Positions 13,842 through 25,100 are shown, numbered from the stretch's first letter. The stretch is 64,000 bases of DNA from Gordius sp. MW1 (GCA_964036665.1 OZ038527.1:12865835-12929834), one strand, 5' to 3'. The notes: generated from the letters alone by a model not told the origin. Translations and numbers: made by a program.

Positions 13842-13968
13842 TTTTTTAAATTAATGCATGAGAAAGAGGTGCCCCACCCCTCATTCCTATCTCCCTCGCT
13901 GTGTTATTTTTTAAATTAATGCATAAGAGGTGCCCCACCCCTCATCTTTATCTCCCTCGGTGTGTTAT
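13842..13968. repeat. Direct repeat pair, about 62-66 bp units
   Basis: Two adjacent units, roughly 13842-13907 and 13906-13968. Both run from TTTTAAATTAATGCAT through GAGGTGCCCCACCCCTCAT to TCTCCCTCG and GTGTTAT. They differ by a few substitutions and a 4-bp indel. Confidence 0.9.
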
Positions 13969-13993
13969 ATATAAGATTTGTTAAATTATCTAT

Positions 13994-14109
13994 TATATAA
14001 TAAACATAGATAAAAGTTGTTTACTTTAATGCTATGCAATTTAACTAGTTATATAATAAACATAAATAAAAGTTGTTTACTTTTTAATTGCTATGCAATT
14101 TAACTAGTT
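13994..14109. repeat. Direct repeat pair, about 56-60 bp units
   Basis: Units 13994-14049 and 14050-14109 share ATATAATAAACATA, AAAAGTTGTTTACTTT and GCTATGCAATTTAACTAG. The last part also resembles the extreme left end of the insertion (13742-13760), so that end motif occurs three times direct and once inverted (15323-15343). Confidence 0.88.
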
Positions 14110-14127
14110 TTGGGGTTAGAATCCCGA

Positions 14128-15030
14128 AGTTTTTTTGACTCTTATGATTGTTCTTGTTACTATCATTGATAATAAGAATTTTTGGCCGTCCGCTGGCTGC
14201 TGACCAATGAAAAAAATGACCATTGGCCAAAATGTGAATCGAAATTATTTTTTTCGTTTTTTTTTTTACTATTATGATTGTTCCTGTTCCTACCATTGCT
14301 ATTATGACTTTTTGGCCGTCCGCTGGCTCCTGACCGATGGAAAAAATGACCAATGGCCAAAATGTGAATCGAAATTATTTTTTTCGTTTTTTTTTGACTA
14401 TTATGATTGTTCCTGTTCCTACCATTGCTATTATGACTTTTTGGCCGTCCGCTGGCTGCTGACCAATGGAATAAAATGACCCTTGGCCAAAATGTGATTC
14501 GAAAACTTTTTTTTCGTTTTTTTTTTACTATTATGAATTTATATCCACTTTTACCGTGTCCTGGCTGCTGACCAATGCAAAAAAATGACCATTGGCCAAA
14601 ATGTGATTCGAAAATTTTTTTTTCGTTTTTTTTACTCTTATGAATTTATATCCACTTTTACCGTGTCCTGGCTGCTGACCAATGGAAAAAAATGACCATT
14701 GGCCAAAATGTGATTCGAAAATTTTTTTTCGTTTTTTTTACTCTTATGAATTTATATCCACTTTTACCGTGTGCTGGCTGCTGACCAATGGAAAAAAATG
14801 ACCATTGGCCAAAATGTGATTCGAAAATTTTTTTTTCGTTTTTTTTACTCTTATGAATTTATATCCACTTTTACCGTGTGCTGGCTGCTGACCAATTGAA
14901 AAAAATGACCATTGGCCAAAGTGAGCATCAAAATATATTTCCGTTTTTTTGGCTATCATTGACTTATAGAGTATCTGTTGGTACTGACCAATAGAGAAAA
15001 AGTGACCATTGGCCAAATTTTTGATTTTTT
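14128..15030. repeat. Minisatellite of eight 97-130 bp units with internal inverted repeats
   Basis: The GGCTGCTGACCAATG segment or its variants begins at 14195, 14325, 14454, 14563, 14670, 14776, 14883 and 14980, so unit length falls from 130 and 129 through 109-106 to 97 bp. Most units contain CCAATGG, a 9-10 bp A-rich spacer and CCATTGG, exact reverse complements, followed by CCAAAATGTGA and a long T run. The left units carry TGGCCGTCCGCTGG and the middle ones TCCACTTTTACCGTG. Long antisense reading frames here (the largest 14744-15166) repeat the same peptide because of the tandem units and are not taken as genes. Confidence 0.9.
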
Positions 15031-15185
15031 TAATTAAAAATTGTTCAAATTCAACAAAAAATTTCTCCCAACAATTCTGCAAATTCTTAACATTGTGTTG
15101 TTTTATAATATAATGTTTGTTAGACCCATAATCACTAAAGGCCATAAAAACTAATGTAATACGCAACTAGATGCAAACACTAAAT

Positions 15186-15200
15186 CTAACCCTAACCCTT
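15186..15200. repeat. Short telomere-like tract
   Basis: CTAACCCTAACCCTT, about two and a half copies of the CCCTAA (TTAGGG) motif. Too short to be a telomere. It may be chance or a trace of end repair. Confidence 0.4.
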
Positions 15201-15240
15201 GCCTATATTACATTTTGCCTATATTACATTTTGCCTATAA
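15199..15240. repeat. 16-bp tandem repeat, 2.6 copies
   Basis: TTGCCTATATTACATT at 15199-15214 and again at 15215-15230, followed by TTGCCTATAA at 15231-15240. Confidence 0.9.
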
Positions 15241-15322
15241 TGGAAAATTTGTATAAATAATTAATTAAATTAGGCATTTAATACCCCCCTATAGGCATTC
15301 TCGCCCCTTCCCACCTTTCTCC

Positions 15323-15343
15323 CCCATAAATTGCATAGCAAAT
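15323..15343 (-). repeat. Inverted copy of the insertion's left end
   Basis: The reverse complement of this 21-bp segment matches 13742-13762 at 19 of 21 positions. The pair could be degenerate terminal inverted repeats, but 95 bp of non-satellite DNA lies outside the right arm, so this is not a clean transposon boundary. Confidence 0.6.
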
Positions 15344-15376
15344 ATGATACATTTATACGAAGTACAGATGAGTCGT

Positions 15377-15418
15377 CCCCCTTCCCTTCCCCTCTTCCCT
15401 TCCCTTCTCCCCCTTCCC
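15377..15418 (-). other. Polypyrimidine run; G-quadruplex-capable on the minus strand
   Basis: Pure C/T tract. The minus strand has seven runs of three or more G separated by 2-4 A/G bases, more than the four runs needed for an intramolecular G-quadruplex. It stands out sharply from the AT-rich surroundings. Confidence 0.75.
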
Positions 15419-15422
15419 ACGA

Positions 15423-15435
15423 GGGCCGAAGGCCC
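15423..15435. other. GC-rich hairpin at the right edge of the insertion
   Basis: GGGCC-GAA-GGCCC, a perfect 5-bp stem with a 3-base loop, three bases before the satellite resumes. Confidence 0.8.
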
Positions 15436-15438
15436 GAG

Positions 15439-16635
15439 TTTTTTTTATTCATCCGATGAAAGTTGTCGTTTTCAGACGTTGTTTCCATGATAAAAAGTAA
15501 AAATTTATCAGAATCAGAAAACTATTACTTTGAAATCATCATCGCATAGAGCACTTTTCAAAAATTAAGCACTCACGTTGCGATACAACAAACTAATCGC
15601 AACAATAAAACGTTGTATTTTGTCAAAATGATAGTTCTCGCAGCTTAAAACCTCTTTTCGGAAGTCAATCGAGGATAATAGGATTCTCAAATTGGCTTAC
15701 TTTTATATATTTTTTTAAGCTCTTTCACATAGAATCGAAAAAAATAAATATTTTTACCTCAAAATTTTTCACATATTTTTTTTTCAACCGTATTCATCCG
15801 ATGAAAGTTGTCGTTTTCAGACGTGGTTTCCATGATAAAAAGTAAAAAATTTATCAGAATCAGAAAACTATTACTTTGAAATCATGATCGCATAGAGCAG
15901 TTTTCAAAAATTAAGCACTCACTTTGCGATACAACAAGCTAATCGCAACAATAAAACGTTGTCTTTTGTCAAAATGATAGTTCTCGCAGCTTAAAACCTC
16001 TTTTCGGAAGTCAATCGAGGATAATAGGATTCTCAAATTGGCTTACTTTTATATATTTTTTTAAGCTCTTTCACATAGAATCGAAAAAAATAAATATTTT
16101 TACCTCAAAATTTTTCACATTTTTTTATTCATCCGATGAAAGTTGTCGTTTTCAGACGTTGTTTCGATGATAAAATGTAAAAATTTATCAGAATCAGAAA
16201 ACTATTACTTTGAAATCATCATCGCATAGAGCAGTTTTCAAAAATTAAGCACTCACGTTGCGATACAACAAACTAATCGCAACAATAAAACGTTGTCCTT
16301 TGTCAAAATGATGGCTCTCGCAGCTTAAAACCTCTTTTCGGAAGTCAATCTAGGATAATAAGATTCTCAAATTGGCTTACTTTTATATATTTTTTTACGC
16401 TCTATCACATAGAATCGAAAAAAATAAATATTTTACCTCAAAATTTTTCACATTTTTTCTTTCAACCGTATTCATCAGATGAAAGTTGTCGTTTTCAGAC
16501 GTTGTTTCCATGATAAAAAGTAAAAATTTATCAGAATAAGAAAACTATTACTTTGAAATCATGATCGCATAGAGCAGTTTTCAAAAATTAAGCACTCACT
16601 TTGCGATACAACAAACTAATCGCAACAATAAAACG
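15439..16635. repeat. Satellite family A, right block
   Basis: Continuation of the interrupted monomer, then CGCATAGAGC boxes at 15543, 15889, 16223 and 16566. These monomers are somewhat more diverged (ACTTTGCGATAC, CAACAAGC, TTTCTTTCAACCG). The last one stops after CAATAAAACG where family B begins. Confidence 0.95.
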
Positions 16636-16642
16636 ATCGCAT
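16631..16642. other. Abrupt family A to family B junction
   Basis: Left of about 16635 the sequence is an A monomer up to AATAAAACG. To the right it is a B monomer from GATCGCATAGAGCTTG. The only overlap is ACG, which fits both families. There is no spacer and no transitional unit. Confidence 0.9.
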
Positions 16643-19600
16643 AGAGCTTGTTTCACAAAAACTAGAGACACGCTTAAAAAGCGATATTGAAACAATCTAA
16701 GCGCAAAACGAAAATTTTAATTTCTCTCAATCTAAAACTTCCCCCCTTGCAAAAATTCTTATCGAGATCCTAACAATGACATAATTCTAAGAATATTTAC
16801 TAACTTTTAAAGATTTTTTCAGCCCCCTTTCAAAAGAATATGAAAAAAAATATTTTTTTCGACCTCAAAATTTTTTCAACTTTTTTGTTTGACCATATAC
16901 TTCTCATGAATATTTTCGATATCAGAGGTGAATTCCGTGAAAAAATTTTTTTTTGATCATTCATCAAAAATTATTAACTTTAAATCACGATCGCATAGAG
17001 CTAGTTTCACAAAAACTAGAGACACGCTTAAAAAGCGATATTGAAACAATCTAAACGCAACACGAAAATTTTAATTTCTCTCAATCTAAAACTTCCCCCC
17101 TTGCAAAAATTCTTATCGAGATCCTAACAAGGACATAATTCTAAGAATATTTACTAACTTTTAAAGATTTTTTCAGCCCCCTTTCGAAAGAATATGAAAA
17201 AAAATATTTTTTTCGACCTCAAAATTTTTTCAACCATTTTGTTTGACCATATACCCCTCATGAAAATTTTCGATATCAGAGATGAATTCCGTGAAAAAAT
17301 TTTTTTTTGATCACTCATCAAAAATTATTAACTTTAAATCACGATCGCATAGAGCTTGTTTCACAAAAACTAGAGACACGCTTAAAAAGCGATATTGAAA
17401 CAATCTAAACGCAACACAAAAATTTTAATTTCTCTCAATCTAAAACTTCCCCCCGTGCAAAAATTCTTATCGAGATCCTAACAAGGACATAATGCTAAGA
17501 ATATTTAGTAACTTTTTAAGATTTTTTCAGCCCCCTTTCGAAAGAATATGAAAAAAAATATTTTTTTCGACCTCAAAATTTTTTCAACTTTTTTGTTTGA
17601 CCATATATCCCTCATCAAAATTTTCGATATCAGAGGTGAATTCCGTGAAAAAATTTTTTTTTAAAGACTCATCAAAAATTATTAACTTTAAATCACGATC
17701 GCATAGAGCTTGTTACACAAAAACTAGAGACACGCTTATAAAGCGATATTGAAACAATCTAAACGCAAAACGAAAATTTTAATTTCTCTCAATCTAAAAC
17801 TTCCCCCCTTGCAAAAATTCTTATCGAGATCCTAACAAGGACATAATTCTAAGAATATTTACTAACTTTTAAAGATTTTTTCAGCCCCCTTTCGAAAGAA
17901 TATGAAAAAAAATATTTTTTTCGACCTCAAAATTTTTTCAACCATTTTGTTTGACCATATACCCCTCATGAAAATTTTCGATATCAGAGGTGAATTCCGT
18001 GAAAAAATTTTTTTTTGATCACTCATCAAAAATTATTAACTTTAAATCACGATCGCATAGAGCTTGTTTCACAAAAACTAGAGACACGCTTATAAAGCGA
18101 TATTGAAACAATCTAAACGCAAAACGAAAATTTTAATTTCTCTCAATCTAAAACTTCCCCCCTTGCAAAAATTCTTATCGAGATCCTAACAAGGACATAA
18201 TTCTAAGAATATTTACTAACTTTTAAAGATTTTTTCAGCCCCCTTTCGAAAGAATATGAAAAAAAATATTTTTTTCGACCTCAAAATTTTTTCAACTTTT
18301 TTATTCAACCATATACCCCTCATGAAAATTTTCGATATCAGAGGTGAATTCCGTGAAAAAATTTTTTTTATTAACTTTAATACACGATAGCATAGAGCTT
18401 GTTTCACAAAAACTAGAGACATGCTAAAAAGCGATATTGAAACAATCTAAATGCAAAACGAAAATTTTAATTTCTCTCAATCTAAAACTTCCCCCCGAAA
18501 ATTCTTATCGAGATCCTAAAAAGGACATAATTCTAAGAATATTTACTAACTTGTAAAGATTTTTTCAGCCCCCTTTCGAAAGAATATGAAAAAAAAAAAT
18601 TTTTTCGACCTCAAAATTTTATCAACTTTTTTGTTTCACCATATACCCCTCATGAAAATTTTCGATATCAAAGGTGAATTCCGTGAAAAAAATTTTTTTT
18701 GATCACTCATCAAAAATTATTAACTTTAAATCACGATCGCATAGAGCTTGTTTCACAAAAACTAGAGACACGCTTATAAAGCGATATTGAAACAATCTAA
18801 ACGCAAAACGAAAATTTTAATTTCTCTCAATCTAAAACTTCCCCCCTTGCAAAAATTCTTATCGAGATCCTAACAAGGACATAATTCTAAGAATATTTAC
18901 TAACTTTTAAAGATTTTTTCAGCCCCCTTTCGAAAGAATATGAAAAAAAATATTTTTTTCGACCTCAAAATTTTTTCAACCATTTTGTTTAACTATATAC
19001 CCCTCATGAAAATTTTCGATATCAGAGATGAATTCCGTGAAAAAAAATTTTTTGTGATCACTCATCAAAAATTATTAACTTTAAATCACGATCGCATAGA
19101 GCTTGTTTCACAAAAACTAGAGACACGCTTAAAAAGCGATATTGAAACAATCTAAACGTAACACGAAAGATTTAATTTCTCTCAATCAAATACTTCCCCC
19201 CGTGCAAAAATTCTTATCGAGATCCTAAGAAGGACATAATTCTATGAATATTTACTAACATTTAAAGATTTTTTCAGCCCCCTTTCGAAAGAATATGAAA
19301 AAAAATATTTTTTTCGACCGTAAAATTTTTTCAACTTTTTTGTTTGACCATATACCCCTCATGTAAATTTTCGATATCTTAGGTGAATTCCGTGAAAAAT
19401 TTTTTTTTATCTATTCATAAAAAATTATTAACTTTAAATCACGATCGCATAGAGCTTGTTTCACAAAAACTAGAGACAGACTTAAAAGGCGATATTGAAA
19501 CAATCTAAAAGCAACACGAAAATTTTAATTTCTCTCAATCTAAAACTTCCCCCCGTGGAAAAATTCTTAACGAGATCCTAACAAGGACATAATGCTAAGA

Positions 19601-22140
19601 ATATTTAGTAACTTCTTAAGAGTTTTTCAGCCGCCTTTCGAAAGAATATGAAAAAAAATAGTTTTTTCGACCTCAAAATTTTTTCAACTTTTTTGTTTGA
19701 CCATATGTCCCTCATCAAAATTTTCGATATCAGAGGGGAATTCCGTGAAAAAATTTTTTTTGATCACTCATCAAAAATTATTAAACGATCGCATAGAGCT
19801 TGTTTCACAAAAACTAGAGACACGCTTAAAAAGCGATATTGAAACAATCTAAATGCAACACAAAAATTTTAATTTCTCTCAATCTAAAACTTCCCCCCGT
19901 GCAAAAATTCTTATCGAGATCCTAACAAGGACATAATGCTAAGAATATTTATTTACTTTTAAAGATTTTTTCAGCCCCCTTTCAAAAGAATATGAAAAAA
20001 AATATTTTTTTCGACCTCTAAATTTTTTCAACTTTTTTGTTTGAACATATACCCCTCATGAAAATTTTCGATATCAGAGGTAAATTCCGTGAAAAATTTT
20101 TTTTGATCACTCATCAAAAATTATTAACTTTAAATCACGATCGCATAGAGCTTGTTTCACAAAAACTAGAGACACGCTTAAAAAGCGATATTGAAACAAT
20201 CTAAACGCAACACAAAAATTTTAATTTCTCTCAATCTAAAACTTCCCCCCGTGCAAAAATTCTTATCGAGATCCTAACAAGGACATAATGCTAAGAATAT
20301 TTACTAACTTTTGAAGATTTTTTCAGCCCCCTTTCGAAAGAATATGAAAAAAATATTTTTTTCGACCTCAAGATTTTTTCAACTTTTTTGTGTGATCATA
20401 TACCCCTCATGAAAATTTTCGATATCAGAGGTGAATTCCGTTAATAAATTTTTTTTGATCACTCATCAAAAATTATTAACTTTAAATCACGATCGCATAG
20501 AGCTTGTTTCACGAAAACTAGAACAATCGAAACGCAACACGAAAATTTTAATTTCTCTCAATCTAAAACTTCCCCCCGTGCAAAAATTCTTATCGAGATC
20601 CTAACAAGGACATAATTCTAAGAATATTTACTAACTTTTAAAGATTTTTTCAGCCCCCTTTCACAAGAATATAAAAAAAATATTTTTTTGACCTCAAAAT
20701 ATTTTCAACTTTTTTGTTTGACCATATACCCCTCATGAAAATTTTCGATATCAGAGGTGAATTCCGTGAAAAAATTTTTTTTTGATCATTCATCAAAAAT
20801 TATTAACTTTAAATCACGATCGCATAGAGCTTGTTTCACAAAAACTAGAGACACGCTTAAAAAGCGATATTGAAACAATCTAAACGCAACACGAAAATTT
20901 TAATTTCTCTCAATCTAAAACTTCCCCCCGTGCAAAAATTCTTATCGAGATCCTAACAAGGACATAATTCTATGAATATTTACTAACTTTTAAAGATGTT
21001 TTCAGCCCCCTTTCGAAAGAATATGAAAAAAAATATTTTTTTCGACCTCAAAATTTTTTCAACTTTTTTGTTTGACCATATATCCCTCATCAAAATTTTC
21101 GATATCAGAGGTGAATTCCGTGAAAAATTTTTTTTTAAAGACTCATCAAAAATTATTAACTTTAAACACGATCGCATAGAGCTTGTTACACAAAAACTAG
21201 AGACACGCTTAAAAAGCGATATTGAAACAATCTAAACGCAACACGAAAATTTTAATTTCTCTCAATCTAAAACTTCCCCCCGTGCAAAAAGTCTTATCGA
21301 GATCCTAAGAAGGACATAATTCTATGAATATTTACTAACTTTTAAAGATGTTTTCAGCCCCCTTTCGAAAGAATATGAAAAAAAATATTTTTTTCGACCT
21401 CAAAATCTTTTCAACTTTTTTGTTTGACCATATACCCCTCATGAAAATTTTCGATATCAGAGGTGAATTCCGTGAAAAAAAATTTTTTTTATCTATTTAT
21501 AAAAAATTATTAACTTTAAATCACGATCGCATAGAGCTTGTTTCACAAAAACTAGAGACAGACTTAAAAGGCGATATTGAAACAATCTAAAAGCAACACG
21601 AAAATTTTAATTTCTCTCAATCTAAAACTTCCCCCCGTGCAAAAATTCTTATCGAGATCCTAACAAGGACATAATGCTAAGAATATTTAGTAACTTTTTA
21701 AGATTTTTTCAGCCCCCTTTCGAAAGAATATGAAAAAAAATATTTTTTTCGACCTCAAAATATTTTCAACTTTTTTGTTTGACCATATACCCCTCATGAA
21801 AATTTTCGATATCAGAGGTGAATTCCGTGAAAAAAATTTTTTTGATCATTTATCAAAAATTATTAACTTTAAATCACGATCGCATAGAGCTTGTTTTACA
21901 AAAACTAGAGACACGCTTAAAAAGCGATATTGAAACAATCTAAAAGCAACACGAAAATTTTAATTTCTCTCAATCTAAAACTTACCCCTGTGCAAAAATT
22001 CTTAACGAGATCCAAACAAGGACATAATGCCAAGAATATTTACTAACTTTTAAAGATTTTTTCAGCCCCCTTTCGATAGAATATGAAAAAAAATATTTTT
22101 TTCGACCTCTAAATTTTTTCAACTTTTTTGTTTGACCATA
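16636..22140. repeat. Satellite family B, proximal section (about 354 bp monomers)
   Basis: CGCATAGAGC boxes at 16638, 16992, 17346, 17700, 18054, 18389 (variant AGCATAGAGC), 18738, 19093, 19446, 19790 and onward, mostly 353-354 bp apart. One unit near 18369 lacks about 20 bp and one near 19784 about 10 bp. Each unit reads in order: CAGCCCCCTTTCGAAAG, an A8-ATA-T7 near-palindrome, GACCTCAAAATTTTTTCAAC, CCATATACCCCTCATG, TTTTCGATATCAGAGG, a second A/T palindromic tract, the box, an AACTAGAGACACGC segment, then CTTCCCCCC. It is a diverged relative of family A in the same orientation. Confidence 0.96.
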
Positions 22141-25100
22141 TATCCCTCATCAAAATTTTCGATATCAGAGGTGAATTCCGTGAAAAAATTTTTTTTGATC
22201 ACTCATCAAAAATTATTAACTTTAAATCACGATCGCATAGAGCTTGTTTCACAAAAACTAGAGACACGCTTAAAAAGCGATATTGAAACAATCTAAACGC
22301 AACACGAAAATTTTAATTTCTCTCAATCTAAAACTTCCCCCCGTGCAAAACCTCTTATCGAGATCCTAACAAGGACATAATTCTAAGAATATTTACTAAC
22401 TTTTAAAGATTTTTTCAGCCCCCTTTCAGAAGAATATGAAAAAAAATATTTTTTTGACCTCAAAATATTTTCAACTTTTTTGTTTGACCATATACCCCTC
22501 ATGAAAATTTTCGATATCAGAGGTGAATTCCGTGAAAAAATTTTTTTTGATCATTTATCAAAAATTATTAACTTTATATCACGATCGCATAGAGCTTGTT
22601 TTACAAAAACTAGAGACACGCTTAAAAAGCGATATTGAAACAATCTAAAAGCAACACGAAAATTTTTATTTCTCTCAATCTAAAACTTACCCCTGTGCAA
22701 AAATTCTTAACGAGATCCAAACAAGGACATAATGCCAAGAATATTTACTAACTTTTAAAGATTTTTTCAGCCCCCTTTCGATAGAATATGAAAAAAAATA
22801 TTTTTTTCGACCTCTAAATTTTTTCAACTTTTTTGTTTGACCATATATCCCTCATCAAAATTTTCGATATCAGAGGTGAATTCCGTGAAAAATTTTTTTT
22901 TTAAAGACTCATCAAAAATTATTAACTTTAAATCACGATCGCATAGAGCTTGTTACACAAAAACTAGAGACACGCTTAAAAAGCGATATTGAAACAATCC
23001 AAACGCAACACGAAAATTTTAATTTCTCTCAATCTAAAACTTCCCCCCCCCCCGCAAAAATTCTTATCGAGATCCTAAGAAGGACATAATTCTATGAATA
23101 TTTACTAACTTTTAAAGATGTTTTCAGCCCCCTTTCGAAAGAATATGAAAAAAAAAAAATTTTTCGACCTCAAAATTTTTTCAACTTTTTTGTTTGACCA
23201 TATACCCCTCATCAAAATTTTCGATATCAGAGGTGAATTCCGTGAAAAATTTTTTTTTTATCTATTCATAAAAAATTATTAACTTTAAATCACGATCGCA
23301 TAGAGCTTGTTTCACAAAAACTAGAGACAGACTTAAAAGGCGATATTGAAACAATCTAAAAGCAACACGAAAATTTTAATTTCTCTCAATCTAAAACTTC
23401 CCCCCGTGGAAAAATTCCTAACGAGATCCTAACAAGGACATAATGCTAAGAATATTTAGTAACTTTTTAAGATTTTTTCAGCCCCCTTTCGAAAGAATAT
23501 GAAAAAAAATATTTTTTTCGACCTCAAAATTTTTTCAACTTTTTTGTTTGACCATATACCCCTCATGAAAATTTTCAATATCAGAGGTGAATTCCGTGAA
23601 AATTTTTTTTTTTATCTATTCATAAAAAATTATTAACTTTAAATCACGATCGCATAGAGCTTGTTTTACAAAAACTAGAGACAGACTTAAAAGGCGATAT
23701 TGAAACAATCTAAAAGCAACACGAAAATTTTAATTTCTCTCAATCTAAAACTTCCCCCCGTGGAAAAATTCCTAACGAGATCCTAACAAGGACATAATGC
23801 TAAGAATATTTAGTAATTTTTTAAGATTTTTTCAGCCCCCTTTCGAAAGAATATGAAAAAAAATATTTTTTTCGACCTCAAAATTTTTTCAACTTTTTTG
23901 TTTGACCATATATCCCTCATCAAAATTTTCGATATCAGAGGTGAATTCCGTGAAAAAATTTTTTTTAAAGACTCATCAAAAATTATTAACTTTTAATCAC
24001 GATCGCATAGAGCTTGTTACACAAAAACTAGAGACACGCTTAAAAAGCGATATTGAAACAATCTAAACGCAACACGAAAGATTTAATTTCTCTCAATCTA
24101 AAACTTCCCCCCGTGCAAAAATTCTTATCGAGATCCTAAGAAGGACATAATTCTATGAATATTTACTAACTTTTAAAGATGTTTTCAGCCCCCTTTCGAA
24201 AGAATATGAAAAAAAATGTTTTTTTCGACCTCAAAATTTTTTCAACTTTTTTGTTTGACCATATACCCCTCATGAAAATTTTCGATATCAGAGGTGAATT
24301 CCGTGAAAAATTTTTTTTTTATCTATTCATAAAAAATTATTAACTTTAAATCACGATCGCATAGAGCTTGTTTCACAAAAACTAGAGACATTCTTAAAAG
24401 GCGATATTGAAACAATCTAAAAGCAACACGAAAATTTTAATTTCTCTCAATCTAAAACTTCCCCCCGTGCAAAAATTCTTATCGAGATCCTAAGAAGGAC
24501 ATACTTCTATGAATATTTACTAACTTTTAAAGATGTTTTCAGCCCCCTTTCGAAAGAATATGAAAAAAAATATTTTTTTCGACCTCAAAATTTTTTCAAC
24601 TTTTTTGTTTGACCATATACCCCTCATGAAAATTTTCGATATCAGAGGTGAATTCCGTGAAAAATTTTTTTTTATCTATTCATAAAAAATTATTAACTTT
24701 AAATCACGATCGCATAGAGCTTGTTTCACAAAAACTAGAGACAGACTTAAAAGGCGATATTGAAACAATCTAAAAGCAACACGAAAATTTTAATTTCTCT
24801 CATTCTAAAACTTCCCCCCGTGCAAAAATTCTTATCGAGATCCTAAGAAGGACATAATTCTATGAATATTTACTAACTTTTAAAGATGTTTTCAGCCCCC
24901 TTTCGAAAGAATATGAAAAAAAATATTTTTTTCGACCTCAAAATTTTTTCAACCATTTTGTTTGACCATATGCCCCTCATGAAAATTTTCGATATCAGAG
25001 ATGAATTCCGTGAAAAAACATTTTTTTGATCACTCATCAAAAATTATTAACTTTAAATCACGATCGCATAGAGCTTGTTTCACAAAAACTAGAGACACGC

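Larger units (their letters stand above)
13742..15438. other. 1.7-kb non-satellite insertion in a satellite A poly-T run
   Basis: Family A stops after CACATTTTT (T run 13737-13741) and resumes inside the same T run (15439-15446) with ATTCATCCG, so no satellite sequence is lost apart from T-tract length. The extra T residues could be a target duplication. The first 21 bp (13742-13762) recur inverted at 15323-15343 with 19 of 21 positions matching. The interior is a patchwork of short tandem repeats and I recognise no conserved protein domain. It may be a non-autonomous mobile element or a captured segment. The class is unknown: the GC hairpin at its right edge suggested a Helitron end, but no CTRR end is seen. 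Confidence 0.6.

Noticed and set aside
13655..13849. 64-codon frame across the satellite/insertion border
   Set aside because: Created by the junction of two non-coding sequences.
14084..14479. Overlapping reading frames on both strands (65-90 codons)
   Set aside because: Low-complexity translations of the same tandem repeat on both strands; mutually exclusive and without support.
14744..15166. Antisense 140-codon reading frame with repeated HFGQWSFFSIGQQPA-like peptides
   Set aside because: The peptide repeat only mirrors the underlying minisatellite units. The frame changes from unit to unit, and no domain or splice structure is recognisable.
13742..15343. Classical TIR transposon bounded by the 21-bp inverted pair
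   Set aside because: The right arm lies 95 bp inside the non-satellite segment and there is no target duplication at that point.
13742..15438. Helitron, because of a GC hairpin near the right edge
   Set aside because: No 5' TC and 3' CTRR ends and no A|T insertion point; the borders fall in a T run instead.
15270..15488. Antisense 72-codon frame across the polypyrimidine tract
   Set aside because: Its glycine/glutamate/lysine-rich part is just the G/A-rich strand, and the frame runs out of the insertion into satellite A.
18216..18422. Minus-strand 61-76 codon frames in B monomers (also near 20983, 49658, 55897, 57121, 59653)
   Set aside because: They run across A/T palindromes and satellite blocks, occur sporadically and are broken in neighbouring monomers.
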